This document shows positions 26,173-34,815 of a DNA stretch of 35,470 bases, piece by piece. How positions within the stretch are numbered: the first letter of the stretch is position 1; each line of letters starts with the position of its first letter. The notes beneath the pieces are model-generated. The model saw nothing but the letters and a program-made list of their open reading frames with translations. It was not told the origin of the DNA and made no database searches. Both the position numbers and the translations under genes were made by a program. Origin of the DNA: Actinomycetes bacterium (GTDB lineage: Bacteria; Actinomycetota; Acidimicrobiia; Acidimicrobiales; Bog-793); NCBI GenBank assembly GCA_021803215.1, contig JAJZLV010000118.1:1-35470 (forward strand), written 5' to 3'.

Positions 26173-27029
26173 CCGACCGGGAGCGAGAAGTAGTCCTCCG
26201 TCCCGATCACCTCGAAGCCGCAGGACTCGTAGAGGTGAAGGGCAGCATCGTTGTGCGAGAGGACCTCGAGGGAGATCACCCCGACGCCGGCCCGTCGAAG
26301 CTGGCGGGTGACCGCGCAGAGCGCCGCCCGGCCGTAGCCCTTCTTCTGGAGCGCCGGCACGACGGCAAAGCCGTAGATCGAAGCGGCGCCGCCGCCCCTC
26401 TCGAGCCGCATCACACCCACCTGGGCGCTCGTCGTCGGATCCTCGACGACGAGCGTGCCCGCGAGCACCTCGGCGACCGCCTCTCGATCGCCGAGGTCGC
26501 TCACCCGCGGCTCCTCCTCGAAGGCATCCGCCAGGCAGGAGACGACGAAAGAGGCGTCCTCTCTCCTCGCCCGCCGCAGGCGAACAACCCTCTCGCCCCG
26601 GCGCCGGTCCGGCTCGCGGCCCTGGCGCATGCGGTGCTCGGAGTGGACGAGCACACCGCCTCTCGAGAGGGCGAAGCGCCTCCCGTCGGGAAAGGCCCGC
26701 TCGACGACCATGAGGGCGTTCGCCGGGCGCCGCCGGGCGATCTCGGCGGCCACGGCGTCGTAAAGCAGGCCGCCGATGCCCTGGCGGCGCCGGGCCGGAT
26801 GGACCATGCCGCAGAGCTCCAGCTGCACGGGACGCCACTGGTAGAGGCCGGCGAAGCCGACCACCTCGCCGTCGAGCAGGTAGACGAAGTCGTTCGTCTG
26901 GCCGGCGGGACGGTGCCGAAGCATCGACCACTCGAGCTTGAGCCGCCCGCCGTCGCTTGCGAGACAGGCGGACTCGAGGCAGGCGACGCTCGCGAGCTCC
27001 CCGCTGCTCAGCTGGGGGAGGGCCAGCAA
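26169..27029 (-). CDS. Tandem GNAT acetyltransferase
   Basis: About 286 residues if started at TTG 27029, 23 bases after the rpsT stop. Upstream codons overlap rpsT in another frame and are not protein-like. Two GNAT domains: the first has VVGFAGLYQWRPVQLELCGM and VHPARRRQGIGGLLYDAVA, with the acetyl-CoA loop RRRQGIG. The second has QVGVMRLERGGGAASIYGF, AVVPALQKKGYGRAALCAV (loop QKKGYG) and DAALHLYESCGFEVIG. Two-domain GNATs of this size include mycothiol synthase MshD, but I see nothing that proves that substrate. The gene probably shares the rpsT promoter. Confidence 0.82.
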   Translation of the reverse strand: MLALPQLSSGELASVACLESACLASDGGRLKLEWSMLRHRPAGQTNDFVYLLDGEVVGFAGLYQWRPVQLELCGMVHPARRRQGIGGLLYDAVAAEIARRRPANALMVVERAFPDGRRFALSRGGVLVHSEHRMRQGREPDRRRGERVVRLRRARREDASFVVSCLADAFEEEPRVSDLGDREAVAEVLAGTLVVEDPTTSAQVGVMRLERGGGAASIYGFAVVPALQKKGYGRAALCAVTRQLRRAGVGVISLEVLSHNDAALHLYESCGFEVIGTEDYFSLPVG

Positions 27030-27051
27030 CTCCCCCGCCGGGGCCTTCCTG

Positions 27052-27330
27052 CTAGTCGGCGGAATTCTCTTCGGCGAGCCGGGCGATGTGGCGGGCAAGG
27101 CGGGACTTGCGGCGGGCCGCCTGGTTCGGGTGGATGACGCCCTTGGCGGCGGCCTTGTCGATGCGCCGGACCGCCTCTCGGAGCCTTTCGGCGAGATCGC
27201 CGGCGCCCTCTTCGGCTGCCCGGACGGCGCTTTTGGTCCTCGTCCTCATCTCGGAGCGGACGGCCTTGTTGCGCTCGCGGCGACGCTCGTTCTGACGGTT
27301 GCGCTTGATCTGACTCTTAATGTTGGCCAT
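27052..27330 (-). CDS. rpsT: Ribosomal protein S20
   Basis: 92 residues from ATG 27330, with AAGGA before it. [20 protein letters not shown] is the typical S20 start, followed by [20 protein letters not shown] and the helical end [21 protein letters not shown]20 is a basic three-helix protein of the small subunit. Divergent from lepA, an arrangement found in many bacteria. It is part of the organism's core block. Confidence 0.96.
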   Translation of the reverse strand: MANIKSQIKRNRQNERRRERNKAVRSEMRTRTKSAVRAAEEGAGDLAERLREAVRRIDKAAAKGVIHPNQAARRKSRLARHIARLAEENSAD

Positions 27331-27418
27331 GTCGTCCTTGCTACGTTCTGGCGGCGCGGTCTCCGGCTTCGGGCCGGCCGCGCGAGGCTGGCGCGAGAAA
27401 GCCACGCTTGGGGGACAG

Positions 27419-27446
27419 ACTTTAGCACCAGGTCACCGCCCTACAA
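27419..27446 (-). promoter_or_regulatory. Possible rpsT promoter
   Basis: On the minus strand TTGTAG (27441-27446) and TAAAGT (27419-27424) lie 16 bases apart and about 90 bases upstream of the rpsT start. The match to a sigma-70-type promoter is fair. The region also serves lepA on the other strand. Confidence 0.35.
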
Positions 27447-27458
27447 CCCGGAGCCAGC

Positions 27459-29246
<1,788 letters not shown>

Positions 29247-29318
29247 GGCGCGCCCGGTGAGGGCCCCACCGGCCGAGAACGGTGCCGGAGCTCTCAGGCC
29301 GGTAAAATTCGCCTCGCA

Positions 29319-30371
29319 GTGGCCGATGAGGACAAGACCGTGAGCAGCGACGAGGACAGGACCCTCGACGCCCGCAAGGCGGCCATCTTGAAGACGGTCG
29401 TGACCGGGTACGTCGAGACCTCGGTCCCGATCGGCTCGGCCCAGGTGGCCCGTGACCCGGAGATCGACGTCTCGCCGGCGACGGTGCGAGCCGACATGGC
29501 CGCCTTGGAGCGAGACGGCTACCTCACCCACCCCCACACCTCGGCCGGCCGGGTGCCGACCGACAAGGGCTACCGCTTTTTCGTCGACCACCTGGCGCCG
29601 CCCCTGCCGCTCGGAGAGGCCCAGCAGGAGCAGGTGCAAGAGTTCTTCTCCCGCGCCCACGGCGAGCTCGAGCGGATGCTGTCGGACACGAGCCAGCTGT
29701 TGGCGCGCCTGACCGACACCGCCGCCATAGTCGTGCCGCCGGCCCATGAGGGGCTCGTGGTCCGCTCCGCCATCTTGAGCCGCCTCTCGCCCCACACCGC
29801 TCTTTTGGTCCTCGTCCTGTCGAACGGTGCCCTCGAGCGCCAGGCGATCCCGATCCCAGAGGAGGTGGCGGGCGAGGACCTGCGGGCCGCGAGCAACTTC
29901 TTGGACCAGCACCTCTCCGGCCGGGCTCCCTCCGAGCTCGGCCTCGAGCTCCCCCTCACCGGCCGCCCCGAGCTCGACGACCTCGTCTCGAGGGTTCGAG
30001 AGCTGCTGGTCGCCCCGGTGGTGGACGAGCACCCGCCCGAGCAGGTCTTCGTCGGCGGGGCGGCCCGCATGACCGAGCACTTCGCGGCCGTCGAGCAGGT
30101 GCGGGCGGTCCTGTCGATCCTCGAGGAGTCCTTCGTGGTGGTCTCGCTCCTGCACGAGGTCCTCACGAAGGGCCAGAGCGTCTCCATCGGCTCCGAGCAC
30201 GGGCTCGAGCCGCTGGCGGAGTGCTCCCTCGTCGTGGCGCCCTTCGGGGCCAAAGGAGAGGCTGCCGGCACTATCGGTATCCTCGGACCGACCCGGATGG
30301 ACTACCCCCAGGCGCTCGCCGCCGTGGCGGTCGTCGGCCAGCGGCTCTCTCGGGAGCTGGAGTCCGATTGA
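29319..30371 (+). CDS. hrcA: Heat-inducible transcription repressor HrcA
   Basis: 350 residues from GTG 29319. The N-terminal winged helix contains RKAAILKTVVTGYVETSVPI and VSPATVRADMAALERDGYLT, followed by HPHTSAGRVPTDKGYRFFVD, the strongest HrcA signature. The central GAF-like domain reads EQVRAVLSILEESFVVVSLL, and the C-terminus has TIGILGPTRMDYPQALAAV. HrcA represses groE and dnaK-type operons at CIRCE sites. I find no CIRCE inverted repeat upstream of hrcA or dnaJ here, so its targets are probably elsewhere. dnaJ follows 36 bases later. Confidence 0.96.
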   Translation: MADEDKTVSSDEDRTLDARKAAILKTVVTGYVETSVPIGSAQVARDPEIDVSPATVRADMAALERDGYLTHPHTSAGRVPTDKGYRFFVDHLAPPLPLGEAQQEQVQEFFSRAHGELERMLSDTSQLLARLTDTAAIVVPPAHEGLVVRSAILSRLSPHTALLVLVLSNGALERQAIPIPEEVAGEDLRAASNFLDQHLSGRAPSELGLELPLTGRPELDDLVSRVRELLVAPVVDEHPPEQVFVGGAARMTEHFAAVEQVRAVLSILEESFVVVSLLHEVLTKGQSVSIGSEHGLEPLAECSLVVAPFGAKGEAAGTIGILGPTRMDYPQALAAVAVVGQRLSRELESD

Positions 30372-30389
30372 GCCCGCCGGGCCGCCGTC

Positions 30390-30399
30390 TTTCATGAAA
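30390..30399. promoter_or_regulatory. 10-bp palindrome TTTCATGAAA before dnaJ
   Basis: A perfect AT-rich palindrome lies in the 36-bp hrcA-dnaJ gap, nine bases upstream of the dnaJ start, where it would overlap ribosome binding. It could be an operator or chance. Confidence 0.3.
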
Positions 30400-30407
30400 C
30401 GAGTCGA

Positions 30408-31541
30408 ATGAGCGTGGCAACCGACTACTACGAGCTGCTCGGCGTGGGCCGAAGCGCCACCGACGAGGAGCTGAAGAGGGCCTATCGCCGGCTGGCTCGC
30501 GAGCTGCACCCCGACGCCAACCCGGGCGACGCCGAGGCCGAGGCGCGCTTCAAGGAGGTCACGATCGCCTACGAGACCCTGCGGGATCCCGAGCGGCGGC
30601 AGCGCTACGACATGTTCGGGCCCGAGGCCGTCCGCGGAGCGGGCGGCGGCGGAGCGGACCCCTTCGGGTTCGGCGTCAACATCGGCGACATCTTCGAGAG
30701 CTTCTTCGGCGGTCAGCCGGGCGGCTTCGGCGGCACCGGCCAGCGGGCCGGCACCCGCCGGGGCAACGACGCCGAGATCTTCGTCGATCTCAGCCTCTAC
30801 GAGGCGGCCTTCGGCATCGCCAAGGAGGTGACGATCACCCTGCCCGTCCCCTGCGACACCTGCCAGGCGACCGGGGCGAGGCCGGGCACCACTCCCATCA
30901 CCTGCACCGAGTGCCGGGGGGCCGGTCAGGTGCAGCAGGTGCGCCAGTCCTTCCTCGGCCAGATGGTGACCTCGATCGTCTGTCCCCGTTGCCACGGCCT
31001 CGGTCAGATCATCACCTCCCCCTGCCCGGACTGCCGAGGCGAGGGACGCCGCACCAAAGAGCGGCCGCTCACCGTCGAGGTGCCGGCCGGCGTCGACGAC
31101 GGCACGACCTTGCGGGTCTCGGGCGCCGGGCCGGCCGCCGTGCGCGGCGGCGTATCAGGCGACCTCTACGTCCACCTCCGGGTCGCCCCCGAGCCCGGCC
31201 TGGAGCGCTCGGGAACCGACCTTTTGTGCAAGGCGAGGATCTCCTTCGCCCAGGCGGCCCTAGGCACGACCGTCGAGGTGCCCTCGCTCGAGGGACCTCT
31301 CGAGCTCGATATCCCGGCCGGCACCCAGTCGGGCGAGGTGTTGCGCCTGGCCGGAAAGGGCGTTCCCCGCCTGCGGAGCAAGCGACGGGGCGACCTCCTC
31401 GTGAGCGTCTCCGTCGAGACGCCGAGCCGTCTCACCAAGGACGAGGAGGCCCTCTTGCGGCGCCTGGCCGAGCTGCGAGGCGAGGAGGTGGCGCCGCCCG
31501 AGAGCAGCCTCATCTCCAAGATCCGCTCGGGCTTCCGCTGA
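30408..31541 (+). CDS. dnaJ: Chaperone protein DnaJ
   Basis: 377 residues from ATG 30408. J-domain with DYYELLGVGRSATDEELKRA, the HPD motif (ELHPDANPGD) and YDMFGPEA; then a Gly/Phe-rich linker (residues about 75-110). Four zinc-binding repeats are seen: CDTCQATGARPG, CTECRGAGQV, CPRCHGLGQI and CPDCRGEGR. Substrate-binding C-terminal domains follow. This is the full type I DnaJ architecture. It stimulates DnaK ATPase. In actinobacteria the copy behind hrcA is usually DnaJ2. The rsmE reading frame starts at its stop codon. Confidence 0.97.
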   Translation: MSVATDYYELLGVGRSATDEELKRAYRRLARELHPDANPGDAEAEARFKEVTIAYETLRDPERRQRYDMFGPEAVRGAGGGGADPFGFGVNIGDIFESFFGGQPGGFGGTGQRAGTRRGNDAEIFVDLSLYEAAFGIAKEVTITLPVPCDTCQATGARPGTTPITCTECRGAGQVQQVRQSFLGQMVTSIVCPRCHGLGQIITSPCPDCRGEGRRTKERPLTVEVPAGVDDGTTLRVSGAGPAAVRGGVSGDLYVHLRVAPEPGLERSGTDLLCKARISFAQAALGTTVEVPSLEGPLELDIPAGTQSGEVLRLAGKGVPRLRSKRRGDLLVSVSVETPSRLTKDEEALLRRLAELRGEEVAPPESSLISKIRSGFR

Positions 31542-32302
31542 GGGAGGCGGCCGGCGGCCCGGGAGGAGGGGAGCGGGCAGCCGCCGCCCTCTGCTATCTC
31601 TCCGACCTCGAGGGCCTGCAGCTCTCGGAGGAGGACACCCACCACTTGGAGCGGGTGCTGCGCCTGCGAGACGGCGAGGCCGTGGCCGTTTCCGACGGGG
31701 CCGGCAGCTACCGCCCCTGCAGGGCGCGCAGAGGAGCGGGCCGCCGGCTCTGTCTCGAGCCTGCCGGGCCGGTCGGCTTCCAGCCCCGCTCCGAGCCGGC
31801 GGTGACGGTCGCCTTCTCGCTGCTGAAAGGCGAGCGGACCGAGTGGGCGGTCGAGAAGCTGACCGAGGCGGGTGTCGACGAGATCCTGCTGCTCGTCTGC
31901 GAGCGCACGGTCGTCCGCCCCTCGGAGGATCGCTCCGAGCGACGCTGGCGCCGCCTGGAGAAGGTCGCCCGGCAGGCGGCCATGCAGTCTCGCCGCCTCT
32001 ACCTACCCCGCCTCGCCCGGCCGGTCGGGGTAGAAGAGGCGATCTCTCGCGCGGCCGGCCGGGGTTTCATCGCCGAGCCCGGGGGCGGCCCGCCCCGCCT
32101 CGACCGACCCTTCGCCCTCGTCGGCCCGGAAGGAGGCTGGTCTTCGGCCGAGCTCGCCCGCGCCGGGCGGCACGGCCTCGAGCCCCTCTCGCTCGGAGCC
32201 GGGGTTCTCCGGGCCGAGACGGCCGCCGTTGCGGCCGGCCTCCTGCTGACGGCGCTCCGCTCTGGCCTGGTGGCGGCATCCACCGATGACCGCTCTCGGT
32301 GA
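31538..32302 (+). CDS. rsmE: 16S rRNA (uracil1498-N3)-methyltransferase RsmE
   Basis: About 254 residues if read from the CTG at 31538, which overlaps the dnaJ stop (CTGA). No ATG, GTG or TTG lies at a fitting place. The protein part starts at about residue 17 with CYLSDLEGLQLSEEDTHHLE and RVLRLRDGEAVAVSDGAG, the N-terminal PUA-like domain. The SPOUT domain contains SLLKGERTEWAVEKLTEAG, QAAMQSRRLYLPRL, the knot motif ALVGPEGGWSSAELARAG and SLGAGVLRAETAAVAAGL. All family blocks are present. It methylates U1498 of 16S rRNA. The true start codon is open. Confidence 0.93.
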   Translation: MREAAGGPGGGERAAAALCYLSDLEGLQLSEEDTHHLERVLRLRDGEAVAVSDGAGSYRPCRARRGAGRRLCLEPAGPVGFQPRSEPAVTVAFSLLKGERTEWAVEKLTEAGVDEILLLVCERTVVRPSEDRSERRWRRLEKVARQAAMQSRRLYLPRLARPVGVEEAISRAAGRGFIAEPGGGPPRLDRPFALVGPEGGWSSAELARAGRHGLEPLSLGAGVLRAETAAVAAGLLLTALRSGLVAASTDDRSR

Positions 32303-32334
32303 GATACTCTGCCGCCCGCTGTGAGGGCTGGCCG

Positions 32335-32352
32335 CTATTAGTGGTGTAATAG
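32335..32352. promoter_or_regulatory. Inverted repeat upstream of bldD
   Basis: CTATTA (32335-32340), six spacer bases GTGGTG and TAATAG (32347-32352) form a perfect interrupted palindrome in the 175-bp gap between rsmE and bldD. The right part, GTGTAAT, fits one half of the published BldD site consensus, but the other half does not fit. BldD regulates its own gene in Streptomyces, so an operator is plausible. Confidence 0.35.
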
Positions 32353-32477
32353 ACGGCAAGAGCGGTAAAGCACAGGCTGTGAGCGTCGACCCGTCGAAGG
32401 CCCGGAGACCGGTGCCAGGAGCCAGAGCTCATCTGGCGCCGCGTCCCGCCGACGGCCCAGGTCAACGTGGGGGTCGC

Positions 32478-33050
32478 ATGGAGAAGGCATCGATGGCACG
32501 CCGGGAGAACGAGGACGATGCAGCAGCCCGCTACGCCCAGGCTGTCGGCACCAGGCTGCGGGCGGTGCGCCGGCAAAAGCGCCTCTCTCTCCAGGCGGTC
32601 GAGAAGGCCTCCGGCGAGGAGTTCAAGGCCTCCGTGCTCGGCGCCTACGAGCGGGGTGAGCGGACCATCTCGGTGCCGCGCCTCCAGCGGCTCGCCCAGA
32701 TCTACGACGTCCCCGTCGACCAGCTGCTGCCGAGCGACACCAGCGACCCGCTCAGCCGGGCCTCTCAGATCGGGGCCGTCCGGGCCAAGAGCGGTGCCCG
32801 CGCGGGCCGCAAGATCACCGTCGACCTCGCCCGCGTCAACGAGGCCCGCGGGCCCGAGCGCGACTTCCTCCGACACTTCCTCGCCTCGGTCCAGGTGCAG
32901 CGCCAGGACTTCAACGGCAAGGTGCTCACCATCCGGACAGACGACCTCTCGGTGATGGCCTCGATGTTCGGCATGAACGTCGACACCCTCATCTCCCGTT
33001 TCGAGCAGCTCGGCATCCTGCGGGCCTCTCCGAACGGCAGCTCCTCCTGA
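32478..33050 (+). CDS. bldD: BldD-like c-di-GMP-responsive transcription regulator
   Basis: 190 residues from ATG 32478, preceded by GTGGGGG; an ATG at 32493 is also possible. The N-terminal XRE-type HTH reads RLRAVRRQKRLSLQAVEKAS, then LGAYERGERTISVPRLQRLA and QIYDVPVDQLLP. A variable linker (about residues 85-112) leads to the C-terminal domain ITVDLARVNEA...FLASVQVQ. That domain carries R142-Q-D144, eight residues (FNGKVLTI) and R153-T-D-D156, exactly the RxD-X8-RxxD motif that binds tetrameric c-di-GMP in Streptomyces BldD. Length (167 in Streptomyces) is slightly greater because of the N-terminus and linker. It probably represses developmental or physiological genes when c-di-GMP is high. 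Confidence 0.9.
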   Translation: MEKASMARRENEDDAAARYAQAVGTRLRAVRRQKRLSLQAVEKASGEEFKASVLGAYERGERTISVPRLQRLAQIYDVPVDQLLPSDTSDPLSRASQIGAVRAKSGARAGRKITVDLARVNEARGPERDFLRHFLASVQVQRQDFNGKVLTIRTDDLSVMASMFGMNVDTLISRFEQLGILRASPNGSSS

Positions 33051-34252
33051 GCGGTCTCCTCCCTCTCGCCCCCGGGACGGGCGCCTACGTCCACATCCCT
33101 TTCTGCACGAGCCGCTGCGACTACTGCGCCTTCGCGACCTGGACGGACCGCCACGCTCTGCGGGCCCCCTACACCGACGGCTGCATCGCCCACCTCGACG
33201 CCCTCCAGCGGCGAGAGGGTGCTCTGGCCCGCAGCCTCGAGCCCTGGCCGGCGGCCGAGAAGGTCGCCACCGTCTACCTCGGCGGCGGAACCCCCTCCCA
33301 GCTCGAGGTGGCCGACCTCGCCCGCCTGCTCGCTGCCATCTCCCGCTCGGAGGAGGCCGAGGTGACGGTCGAGGCCAACCCCGAGGACGTCACGGCCGGC
33401 TGGGCCCGGGCCGCCGCGCAGGCCGGGGCCACCCGGGTCTCCCTCGGGGTCCAGTCGCTCGATCCGGTCGTGCTTGCCGGCCTCGGGCGGAGCCACGACC
33501 CGGCCGCCGTCGGGCTGGCGGCCGAGGCGATCGGAGCAGCCGGCATCTCCTCCTACAGCATCGACCTCATCTACGGCGGGGCGGGCGAGAGCGACGCCAG
33601 CTTCCTCTCGGGCCTCGAGAAGGTCCTCGCCCTGGAGCCGGCCCCGAGCCATGTGAGCGCCTACGCCCTCACCGTCGAGCCGGGCACGCCGCTTTGGAGG
33701 GACCCCGCCCGTCACCCCGACGACGACACCCAGGCCCGGCGCTACGAGCTGGCGGACGAGGCGCTCGGGGCCGCCGGCCTGTCGTGGTACGAGATATCGA
33801 ACTGGGCGAGACCAGGCCACGAGGCCCGCCACAACATCGGCTACTGGGACCAGGGCGACTACCTCGCCATCGGGGCGGCCGCCCATGGTCATCGGGCCGG
33901 ACACAGGTGGTGGAACCTCCGCACACCCGAGCGCTACCTCCGGGCCGTCCGAGAAGGCCGGCGCCCGGTCGCCGCCGGAGAGAGGCTCGAGCCGAGCACC
34001 AGGCGGCGCGAGGCCCTCGAGCTCGCCCTCCGGACCCGCTGGGGCGTGCCGGAATGGGCCCTCGCGAAGGACGACGAAGCCCTCGACGGCCTGCTCGAGC
34101 CGGCCGAGGAGGAGGGTCGGATCCGGCTCAGCCTGCGAGGCCGGCTGCTCGCCAACGAGGTGTCGCACCGCCTTCGGCCCTGTATGGGATCAGCTGAAAG
34201 GCAAGAAGGTAGCGCTATGCTCGAGATATGCCCGAGCCAATTCGGTGGATGA
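33047..34252 (+). CDS. hemW: Radical SAM haem chaperone HemW-like protein
   Basis: About 401 residues if started at CTG 33047, which overlaps the bldD stop (CTGA). No ATG, GTG or TTG occurs before the Fe-S motif, and the first GTG (33308) would remove it. TGAYVHIPFCTSRCDYCAFAT holds the radical SAM CxxxCxxC. Then come VYLGGGTPSQL, VEANPEDVT, RVSLGVQSLDPVVLAGLGR, YSIDLIYGG, HVSAYALTVEPGTPL and YEISNWARPGHEARHNIGYW, all HemW blocks. The C-terminal domain ends LLANEVSHRL; the last 25 or so residues overlap the next gene and are probably not conserved. HemW delivers haem to respiratory proteins; it lacks true coproporphyrinogen oxidase activity. Confidence 0.92.
   Translation: MSGLLPLAPGTGAYVHIPFCTSRCDYCAFATWTDRHALRAPYTDGCIAHLDALQRREGALARSLEPWPAAEKVATVYLGGGTPSQLEVADLARLLAAISRSEEAEVTVEANPEDVTAGWARAAAQAGATRVSLGVQSLDPVVLAGLGRSHDPAAVGLAAEAIGAAGISSYSIDLIYGGAGESDASFLSGLEKVLALEPAPSHVSAYALTVEPGTPLWRDPARHPDDDTQARRYELADEALGAAGLSWYEISNWARPGHEARHNIGYWDQGDYLAIGAAAHGHRAGHRWWNLRTPERYLRAVREGRRPVAAGERLEPSTRRREALELALRTRWGVPEWALAKDDEALDGLLEPAEEEGRIRLSLRGRLLANEVSHRLRPCMGSAERQEGSAMLEICPSQFGG
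34194..34221 (+). promoter_or_regulatory. Possible promoter for a leaderless HTH mRNA
   Basis: CTGAAA (34194-34199) and TATGCT (34216-34221) are 16 bases apart inside the hemW 3' end. The start site expected six to seven bases after TATGCT coincides with the ATG at 34228, and there is no good Shine-Dalgarno sequence next to that ATG. Leaderless transcripts are frequent in actinobacteria. Confidence 0.4.
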
Positions 34253-34455
34253 GCACCGGCGAGGTGGCCCGGTACCTGGGAGTGAACACGCGCACGCTCT
34301 ACCGGATGATCGACGAGGGAGAGCTCCCGGCCTACAAGTTCGGCCGGGTGATCCGCCTGCAGGAGGGGGACGTCCTCGCCTTCGTCGAGCGGGCCCGCAT
34401 CGCGCCCGGGAGCCTCGAGCACCTCTATCCCGTGCCGAGCCGGACCGAGGCCTGA
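34228..34455 (+). CDS. Small excisionase-type helix-turn-helix protein
   Basis: 75 residues from ATG 34228, overlapping the hemW 3' end by 25 bases. WMSTGEVARYLGVNTRTLYR is the HTH_17/MerR-like helix-turn-helix; MIDEGELPAYKFGRVIRLQE is the wing with the GRVIR strand; LAFVERARIAPGSLEHLYPV closes it. It is a one-domain DNA-binding protein of the AlpA/BldC-like type. Despite the excisionase name such proteins in actinobacterial core blocks are chromosomal regulators; nothing mobile is nearby. Its stop and the next start share bases (TGATG). Confidence 0.85.
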   Translation: MPEPIRWMSTGEVARYLGVNTRTLYRMIDEGELPAYKFGRVIRLQEGDVLAFVERARIAPGSLEHLYPVPSRTEA

Positions 34456-34814
34456 TGGCGACCGCGGTGCCCGGGGCCGACTGCCTGTTCTGCAAGATCC
34501 TGGCCGGCGAGATCCCCTCTGTCGAGGTCGCCTCCTCCGAGTCCGCCTACGCCTTCAGGGACATAGCACCTCGCGCCCCGAGCCACGTGCTCGTCGTGCC
34601 TCGCCGCCACCTGGAAGACGCCGCCGAGCTCGGCCCCGCAGACGGACCCCTCCTCGCCGGGCTCTTCTCGCTCGCCAACGAGGTGGCGCGAAAAGAGGGG
34701 CTCGTCTCCGGCTACCGGCTCGTGTTCAACGTCGGTGACGACGCCGGCAACTCGGTGCCCCACCTCCATCTCCACGTCCTGGGCGGCCGGGTCATGGCCT
34801 GGCCACCCGGGTGA
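34455..34814 (+). CDS. HIT family (HINT-like) purine nucleoside phosphoramidase
   Basis: 119 residues from ATG 34455, overlapping the previous stop by one base. CLFCKILAGEIPSVEV is the usual HINT start, YAFRDIAPRAPSHVLVVPRR and HLEDAAELGP follow, and the active site is HLHLHVLGG (H-x-H-x-H-hydrophobic), with FNVGDDAGNSVPHLH ahead of it. HINT proteins hydrolyse AMP-lysine or AMP-phosphoramidates and are close to universal. Placed between the HTH gene and phoH, probably in one transcript. Confidence 0.94.
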   Translation: MATAVPGADCLFCKILAGEIPSVEVASSESAYAFRDIAPRAPSHVLVVPRRHLEDAAELGPADGPLLAGLFSLANEVARKEGLVSGYRLVFNVGDDAGNSVPHLHLHVLGGRVMAWPPG

Positions 34815-34815
34815 G

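Noticed and set aside
24921-27137. 738-codon plus-strand frame across the GH18 and GNAT genes
   Set aside because: Out of frame with the GH18 gene and antisense to GNAT; residues are Pro/Arg/Gly-rich without motifs.
34228-34455. Phage excisionase
   Set aside because: The fold is excisionase-like, but the gene sits in a conserved housekeeping block with no integrase or att site nearby.
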